Below, piece after piece: positions 14,006-18,452 of a stretch of 18,452 nucleotides of DNA. Both the position numbers and the translations under genes were made by a program. The DNA comes from Betaproteobacteria bacterium (GTDB taxonomy: Bacteria > Pseudomonadota > Gammaproteobacteria > Burkholderiales > SG8-39): assembly GCA_019237595.1 (NCBI GenBank), contig JAFAGU010000295.1:1-18452 (forward strand), read 5' to 3'. How positions within the stretch are numbered: position 1 is the stretch's first letter; each line of letters starts with the position of its first letter. The notes beneath the pieces are model-generated. The model was not told the origin of the DNA, did no database searches, and saw nothing but the letters and a program-made list of their open reading frames with translations.

Positions 14006-14488
14006 ATGCCGAAACTCCGTAAAACTCGCCGCGAACAGCGCCCGGTTCTGGTTGTCCATGGTCCTAACCTGAACCTGCTGGGGACGCGCCAGCCCGCCGT
14101 GTACGGCAGGGAAACGCTCGCCGAGATCGACCGGCGGCTGAAAGCTACGGGCGCAGGGCTGGGGCTGTCCGTCGAATCCTTCCAAAGCAACGTGGAAGGG
14201 GAGCTCGTGAACCGCATCCAAAGCGCCCGGACACAAGGGGTGAAATTCATCATCATCAACCCGGCGGCCTATACGCACACGAGCGTGGCGCTTCGGGACG
14301 CGCTCGCTGCGGTCGAAATCCCCTTCATCGAGGTGCACCTGTCCAACATCCACGCACGGGAGTCCTTCCGGCGCCATTCGTACTTCTCCGAACTGGCCGT
14401 TGGCGTGATCTGCGGACTGGGCAGCCGCGGCTACGAGTTCGCGCTCTCGTTCGCGGCGAACCGCCTCGCCAAGACACCCGGACGCTAG
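14006..14488 (+). CDS. aroQ: 3-dehydroquinate dehydratase, type II
   Basis: Dehydrates 3-dehydroquinate in the shikimate pathway. The 160-residue protein holds all type II motifs: VVHGPNLNLLGTRQPAVYG (16-34) with the catalytic arginine R28 and tyrosine Y33, FQSNVEGELVNRIQ (59-72), INPAAYTHTSVALRDAL (84-100) with N85 and H91, and EVHLSNIHARESFRRHSY (109-126) with H111. Type II enzymes are dodecamers. A basic 12-residue tail before the first strand is longer than usual, but no later in-frame ATG lies before that strand. The start has little Shine-Dalgarno. The gene is 13 nt ahead of accB, an arrangement common in Proteobacteria, although the two pathways are unrelated. Confidence 0.97.
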   Translation: MPKLRKTRREQRPVLVVHGPNLNLLGTRQPAVYGRETLAEIDRRLKATGAGLGLSVESFQSNVEGELVNRIQSARTQGVKFIIINPAAYTHTSVALRDALAAVEIPFIEVHLSNIHARESFRRHSYFSELAVGVICGLGSRGYEFALSFAANRLAKTPGR

Positions 14489-14501
14489 GCCCGGAGGCTC
14501 C

Positions 14502-14960
14502 ATGGACTTGCGCAAGCTCAAGAAGCTCATCGATCTGGTCCAGGAATCGGGCATCGCGGAGCTCGAAATCACCGAAGGCGAGGAGAAGGTAAAGATCGTG
14601 AAGGGCGGGGCCGTGGAGGTCAGCGCGCCGCCCGCGGCTTCCAATCCGCCGCCCCGTGCAGCGCCGGCCGCAACGGTGCCGGCGGTACCGGCCCAGGGCG
14701 CAGCCGAGCCGCCTCCCGCTCAAGAGGGCCACGTCGTCAAGGCGCCGATGGTGGGGACGTTCTACCGCTCTCCGTCACCCGATGCCAAGGCGTTCGTCGA
14801 GGTGGGCCAGGCCATCAAGGAGGGCCAGACGATCTGCATCATCGAGGCGATGAAGCTCATGAACGAGATCGAGTCCGATGCCGGCGGGGTAGTGAAGGCG
14901 ATACTCGTCGAGAACGGCCAGCCCGTGGAGTACGGCCAGCCGCTATTCATCATCGGCTGA
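14502..14960 (+). CDS. accB: Acetyl-CoA carboxylase biotin carboxyl carrier protein
   Basis: Carries biotin between the biotin carboxylase and carboxyltransferase parts of acetyl-CoA carboxylase, the first step of fatty acid synthesis. The 152-residue protein has the N-terminal MDLRKLKKLIDLVQESGI segment, a Pro-Ala-rich flexible linker (about 41-75), and the biotinyl domain with APMVGTFYRSPSPDAKAF (81-98) including the AccB thumb, and the biotinylation site EAMKLMNEI (115-123, Lys118). A strong Shine-Dalgarno GGAGG lies at 14493-14497, four bases before the ATG. accC begins one base after the stop, so the two are made together. No oddities. Confidence 0.98.
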   Translation: MDLRKLKKLIDLVQESGIAELEITEGEEKVKIVKGGAVEVSAPPAASNPPPRAAPAATVPAVPAQGAAEPPPAQEGHVVKAPMVGTFYRSPSPDAKAFVEVGQAIKEGQTICIIEAMKLMNEIESDAGGVVKAILVENGQPVEYGQPLFIIG

Positions 14961-14961
14961 G

Positions 14962-16317
14962 ATGTTCGAGAAGATCCTGATCGCGAACCGGGGCGAGATC
15001 GCGCTGCGCATCCAGCGCGCCTGCCGGGAGCTCGGCATTCGCACGGTCGTCGTGCATTCCGAGGCCGACACGGAAGCGAAGTACGTCAAGCTCGCCGACG
15101 AGTCCGTGTGCATCGGCCCCGCGCCGGCGTCGTCGAGCTACCTGAACATCCCGGCCATCATCAGCGCCGCCGAGGTGACCGACGCCGAGGCCATCCATCC
15201 AGGATACGGCTTCCTCGCGGAAAACGCCGATTTTGCGGAGAAGGTGGAACGCTCAGGCTTCGTGTTCATCGGTCCCCACCCGGAAAACATCCGCCTCATG
15301 GGAGACAAGGTGAGCGCCAAGAAGGCGATGATCAAGGCGGGCGTGCCCACCGTTCCCGGCTCGGAGGATTCGCTGCCCGACGATCCGAAGGAGATCGTCA
15401 AGATCGCTCGGAAAGTCGGCTATCCGGTGATCATCAAGGCGGCCGGCGGCGGGGGAGGGCGCGGCATGCGCGTCGTCCATACGGAGGCGGCGCTGTTGAA
15501 CGCGGTGAACATGACGCGCAGCGAGGCCCAGGCGGCGTTCGGGACGGGCGTCGTGTACCTCGAGAAATACCTGGAAAACCCGCGCCACATCGAATTCCAG
15601 GTGCTCGCCGATGGCCAGAAGAACGCCGTTCACCTCTTCGAGCGCGACTGCTCGCTCCAGCGCCGCCACCAGAAGATCCTCGAGGAGGCGACGGCGCCGG
15701 ACCTTCCGGCGAAGCTTCGCGACAAGATCGGCGAGCGCTGCGTGGACGCGTGCCGCAAGATCGGCTACCGGGGCGCCGGCACGTTCGAATTCCTCTATGA
15801 GGAGGGGGAGTTCTACTTCATCGAGATGAACACCCGCATCCAAGTCGAGCATCCGGTCACGGAGATGATCACCGGGGTGGACCTCGTGCAGGAGCAGATC
15901 CACGTCGCGAGCGGCGAGAAGCTGCGCGTGCGGCAGAAGGACCTCGAGCCGCGCGGGCACGCCATCGAGTGCCGCATCAATGCGGAGGATCCCTACCGCT
16001 TTACGCCTTCTCCCGGGAAGATCACTTCATACCATCCACCGGGCGGGCCCGGCGTGCGCGTCGATTCCCATGTCTACCAGGGCTACAGCGTCCCGCCGCA
16101 TTACGACTCGATGGTGGGTAAGGTCATCACCTACGGTGCGACCCGCGAGCAGGCGATCGCGCGAATGCGCATCGCCCTGTCGGAAATGGTCGTGGAGGGC
16201 ATCCAGACGAACATCCCGCTGCACCGCGAGCTGCTCGACGATACGCGGTTCCTGCGCGGCGGCGTCTCGATCCACTATCTCGAGCAAAAGCTCGCGGAGG
16301 ACAGCAAGAAGAAGTAA
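14962..16317 (+). CDS. accC: Acetyl-CoA carboxylase biotin carboxylase subunit
   Basis: ATP-dependent carboxylation of the biotin on AccB. The 451 residues match the family (447-455). It shows the N-domain start FEKILIANRGEIALRI, HPGYGFLAENADFA (79-92), the ATP-grasp glycine loop AAGGGGGRGMRVV (160-172), the HIEFQVLADG strand, ERDCSLQRRHQKILEEA (227-243), the metal/catalytic EMNTRIQVEHPVTE (288-301), and the C-terminal biotin carboxylase domain with GHAIECRINAEDP. A stray short C-terminal lysine run ends the protein. The stop overlaps the prmA ATG by one base (TAATG). Confidence 0.98.
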   Translation: MFEKILIANRGEIALRIQRACRELGIRTVVVHSEADTEAKYVKLADESVCIGPAPASSSYLNIPAIISAAEVTDAEAIHPGYGFLAENADFAEKVERSGFVFIGPHPENIRLMGDKVSAKKAMIKAGVPTVPGSEDSLPDDPKEIVKIARKVGYPVIIKAAGGGGGRGMRVVHTEAALLNAVNMTRSEAQAAFGTGVVYLEKYLENPRHIEFQVLADGQKNAVHLFERDCSLQRRHQKILEEATAPDLPAKLRDKIGERCVDACRKIGYRGAGTFEFLYEEGEFYFIEMNTRIQVEHPVTEMITGVDLVQEQIHVASGEKLRVRQKDLEPRGHAIECRINAEDPYRFTPSPGKITSYHPPGGPGVRVDSHVYQGYSVPPHYDSMVGKVITYGATREQAIARMRIALSEMVVEGIQTNIPLHRELLDDTRFLRGGVSIHYLEQKLAEDSKKK

Positions 16318-17141
16318 TGCCCTGGCTCTCGCTCACCTTCGAACTGGAGGCGGCGGCTGCCGAGGCCCTCTCTGACTCGCTTCTCGCCGAGGGAGCGTCT
16401 TCGGCGCACATCGAGCCTTGTGGAAACGACTTGTCGAAGATGCAGGCGCTCTTGCCTATCGATGCGCCCGCCGACGACGTAGTGCGTTCCGCACTGCGCA
16501 TGGCCGGATTGCCGGACGTTCGCTACACCTGCTCGCGCGTCGAGGACGCCGACTGGGTCCGGCAAAGCCAGGCGCAATTTTCGCCGGCTGTGGTCGGGCG
16601 GCTATGGATCGGGCCGACCTGGTGCGAGGCGCCGCACGACGATGCCATCCTCGTCCGCCTGGACCCGGGGCTCGCCTTCGGCACAGGCAGTCATCCGAGC
16701 ACGCGGCTTGCCCTGCGCTTCGTCGACCGCTTCATGTGCGGCGGCGAAGATGTGCTCGACTACGGCTGCGGGTCCGGAATCCTAGCGATTGCCGCAGCAA
16801 AGCTCGGAGCGGCCCGAGTCGACGCGGTGGATCTGGATCCGCAAGCGCTCGCCACGACGACGGAAAATGCGTCGGTAAATGCCGTCGCCGTGCGCACTTT
16901 CCTTCCCGCGGAGCATCGGCCCTTCCGCTACGATCTTGTCGTGGCCAACATCCTCGCCCAGCCGCTGATCGTCCTGGCGCCGCTCCTGGGCAAATGCGTG
17001 CGGCGCGGCGGAAGAATCGGACTCTCGGGCATCCTGCAGGAGCAGGCATGCGAAGTCGCGCGCGCCTATGAGCCCGATTTCGCCTGCACCATCGGGGCCG
17101 CGGAAGAAGGCTGGGCGCTCGTCGAAGGCGAACGCAGGTGA
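16317..17141 (+). CDS. prmA: Ribosomal protein L11 methyltransferase
   Basis: Trimethylates ribosomal protein L11 using S-adenosylmethionine. The 274-residue protein has the N-terminal L11-binding domain (about 1-75), the linker, and a class I methyltransferase with LDPGLAFGTGSHPSTRLAL (115-133), VLDYGCGSGILAIAAAKLGA (146-165, SAM motif I), VDAVDLDPQAL (168-178), and the NIL motif VVANILAQPL (208-217). It is slightly shorter than E. coli PrmA (293). The start shares a base with the accC stop, and the stop overlaps the next GTG by four bases. accC-prmA linkage is widespread in Proteobacteria. Confidence 0.97.
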   Translation: MPWLSLTFELEAAAAEALSDSLLAEGASSAHIEPCGNDLSKMQALLPIDAPADDVVRSALRMAGLPDVRYTCSRVEDADWVRQSQAQFSPAVVGRLWIGPTWCEAPHDDAILVRLDPGLAFGTGSHPSTRLALRFVDRFMCGGEDVLDYGCGSGILAIAAAKLGAARVDAVDLDPQALATTTENASVNAVAVRTFLPAEHRPFRYDLVVANILAQPLIVLAPLLGKCVRRGGRIGLSGILQEQACEVARAYEPDFACTIGAAEEGWALVEGERR

Positions 17142-17899
17142 GCCTCGTCACGCGCTGCCAGGTCTGCGCCACCGCCTTTCGCGTCCAGCGCGCGCAACTC
17201 GCGGCGCGCGGCGGAAAGGTGCGCTGCGGAAAGTGCGGCGCGATCTTCGATGGCGTCGCGGGGCTCGTGGACGAGGGCGCCGCGCCGTTGCGCCTCGAGC
17301 CTTCGCCTCAGCTCGGCTTGTTCGATCCAACGCGCCGCGGCCAGGCGGCCGAGACGCAGCCTGCAGGAGAGAGCGACGTTCCCGAATTTCTGCTCGAAGA
17401 GCCGACGAATCGCCGCGTAGCATGGCTCTGGACCCTTGCGGCGCTCGCCGCCGCGGCCGCGCTCCTCGCCCAGGTGGGATATCGCTATCGCGCCGAGATT
17501 GCCGTGCTGGCCCCCGCCACGCGCGGAGCGCTCGAGGCCGCATGCACCGTGGCTCGCTGCCGCGTTCCGCTGCCGCGAAGACCCGAGCTCATGAGCATCG
17601 ATGCCTCCGACCTGCAGACTGACGCCCGCGCGGACAACCTGATCGTGCTTAACGCGCTCCTTCGCAACCGGGCGCCGTTCCCCCAGGAATATCCGGCGCT
17701 CGAGCTCACGCTCACGGACGATGCGGAGAAGCCCGTGCTGCGTCGCGTGCTTCTGCCCTCGCAATATCTCGACCGCGTGCGCTCCAACGCCGCCGCGCAG
17801 GGCATCCCGCCGGGCTCGGAAGTCGTGCTGCGCGTCAATCTCGATCCGGGGGGCGTGCGGGCGACCGGCTACCGACTCTACCTCTTCTTCCCCCAATGA
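17138..17899 (+). CDS. Zinc-ribbon and DUF3426 domain membrane protein
   Basis: A 253-residue protein of the MJ0042-type finger plus DUF3426 kind, function unknown. The N-terminal zinc ribbon has two knuckles, CQVC (C7, C10) and CGKC (C30, C33), inside TRCQVCATAFRV and KVRCGKCGAIFDG. A disordered linker (about 45-90) is followed by one membrane helix (about 94-114), then the DUF3426 beta-rich region to the C-terminus (LIVLNALLRNRAPFPQEYPALELTL and the LRVNLDPGG end). Topology would leave the ribbon in the cytoplasm and DUF3426 in the periplasm. The GTG start overlaps prmA by four bases and the stop overlaps the kinase ATG by four bases, a normal Betaproteobacterial neighbourhood. Confidence 0.93.
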   Translation: MSLVTRCQVCATAFRVQRAQLAARGGKVRCGKCGAIFDGVAGLVDEGAAPLRLEPSPQLGLFDPTRRGQAAETQPAGESDVPEFLLEEPTNRRVAWLWTLAALAAAAALLAQVGYRYRAEIAVLAPATRGALEAACTVARCRVPLPRRPELMSIDASDLQTDARADNLIVLNALLRNRAPFPQEYPALELTLTDDAEKPVLRRVLLPSQYLDRVRSNAAAQGIPPGSEVVLRVNLDPGGVRATGYRLYLFFPQ

Positions 17900-18452
17900 C
17901 CGCTAAATCCTCCCCCTCCGGCGGCATCCTCGTCACAGGCTCGATCGCCTACGACACGATCATGGTGTTCCCCGACCGCTTCCGCAATCACCTGCTCGCG
18001 GACCAGCTCCATATCCTCAACGTATGCTTCCTCACGCCCGAGATGCGGCGCGAATACGGCGGCACGGCGGGGAACATTGCGTACAACCTGCGCTTGCTCG
18101 GCGAGGCGCCGCTCGTCATGGCTACCGTCGGCGAGGACATCGGCCCCTATCTCGCGCGCTTGCGCTCGCTGGGGATCGACGCGTCGCTGTTGCGTCAAGT
18201 GGCCGGGGAATTCACCGCGCAGGCGTTCATCACCACCGACCTCGACGACAACCAGATCACCGCCTTCCATCCCGGCGCGATGAACCGCTCCCATGAGAAC
18301 CGGATCGAGCGCTCGATCGGCGCGGGGCTCGCGATCATCGGCCCGGACGGGAAAGAGGGCATGATGGCGCACGCCCGCCAATGCTCGGAGCTCGGCGTGC
18401 CGTTCGTCTTCGATCCGGGCCAGGGACTTCCGATGTTCTCCGGCGAAGAGCT
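17896..18452 (+). CDS. PfkB family carbohydrate/nucleoside kinase (partial, 3' end outside window)
   Basis: Reading from the ATG at 17896 gives 185 uninterrupted codons to the window edge. The N-terminus ILVTGSIAYDTIM (11-23) is the PfkB first strand. YGGTAGNIAYNLRLLG (54-69) is the PfkB signature 1 region, followed by ATVGEDIGPYLARL (76-89), the lid-type strand FTAQAFITTDLDDNQITAF and FDPGQGLPMF (172-181). Proteins of this subtype are often annotated as adenosine kinase or generic carbohydrate kinase; the substrate cannot be decided, and the ATP-site GAGD motif lies beyond the edge. The ATG overlaps the DUF3426 gene stop by four bases (ATGA), so it belongs to the same transcription unit as aroQ-accBC-prmA. 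Confidence 0.92.
   Translation, partial: MTAKSSPSGGILVTGSIAYDTIMVFPDRFRNHLLADQLHILNVCFLTPEMRREYGGTAGNIAYNLRLLGEAPLVMATVGEDIGPYLARLRSLGIDASLLRQVAGEFTAQAFITTDLDDNQITAFHPGAMNRSHENRIERSIGAGLAIIGPDGKEGMMAHARQCSELGVPFVFDPGQGLPMFSGEE

Noticed and set aside
13808..14644. A 278-codon minus-strand open frame spanning the gap before aroQ, all of aroQ and the start of accB.
   Set aside because: It crosses three plus-strand elements with clear function and has no domain. The stretch over the 13891-14005 gap alone does not show coding character.
1..18452. Mobile elements, phage genes, CRISPR arrays, tRNA or rRNA genes, toxin-antitoxin pairs.
   Set aside because: None seen: no transposase or integrase motifs, no regularly spaced repeats, and no tRNA cloverleaf. 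Gene density and housekeeping content leave no room for an accessory island.

Overview
The window is a gene-dense stretch of GC-rich bacterial chromosome with no sign of mobile DNA. Protein signatures and gene order point to a betaproteobacterium, with lineage below class not resolvable by eye. The supporting clusters are rubredoxin-yqgE-ruvX-pyrR-pyrB, thiD-thiE-hemL, mpl-yqiA-RNB nuclease-TonB-like-aroE-mtgA, and aroQ-accB-accC-prmA-zinc ribbon/DUF3426. A Mpl murein-recycling ligase and a TonB-type protein indicate a Gram-negative envelope. I see 23 protein genes. There is no rRNA, tRNA, CRISPR array, insertion sequence or phage gene, and no gene-free stretch longer than 115 bases.

Layout. 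(1) Bases 1-2159, minus strand: rubredoxin, yqgE, ruvX, pyrR and pyrB (cut by the left edge), with 3' to 5' overlaps of about 8-20 nt between successive genes after yqgE. (2) Bases 2201-5514, plus strand: thiD, thiE, hemL and a GNAT acetyltransferase, coupled by GTGA and ATGA overlaps; this makes thiamine phosphate and the tetrapyrrole precursor 5-aminolevulinate. (3) Bases 5495-13228, minus strand: read from mpl downward, a seven-gene run of mpl, yqiA-like esterase, RNB ribonuclease, TonB-like protein, aroE, mtgA and mgtE, with gaps of only 3-43 nt, so probably one long transcription unit mixing envelope, RNA and aromatic-precursor functions. (4) Bases 13279-18452, plus strand: an unrecognised 203-residue protein, then aroQ, accB, accC, prmA, a zinc-ribbon/DUF3426 membrane protein and a PfkB-type sugar/nucleoside kinase (cut by the right edge), almost all overlapping or separated by a few bases.

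The regulatory space is therefore two short divergent gaps (2160-2200 and 13229-13278), the 115-base gap before aroQ, and a 50-base leader before yqgE that can fold over its ribosome binding site. Most genes are housekeeping and well understood. The least explained item is the protein at 13279-13890, which looks like a distant nucleotidyltransferase-fold protein with an altered metal-binding signature. I found no convincing new defence, mobile or secretion system here.
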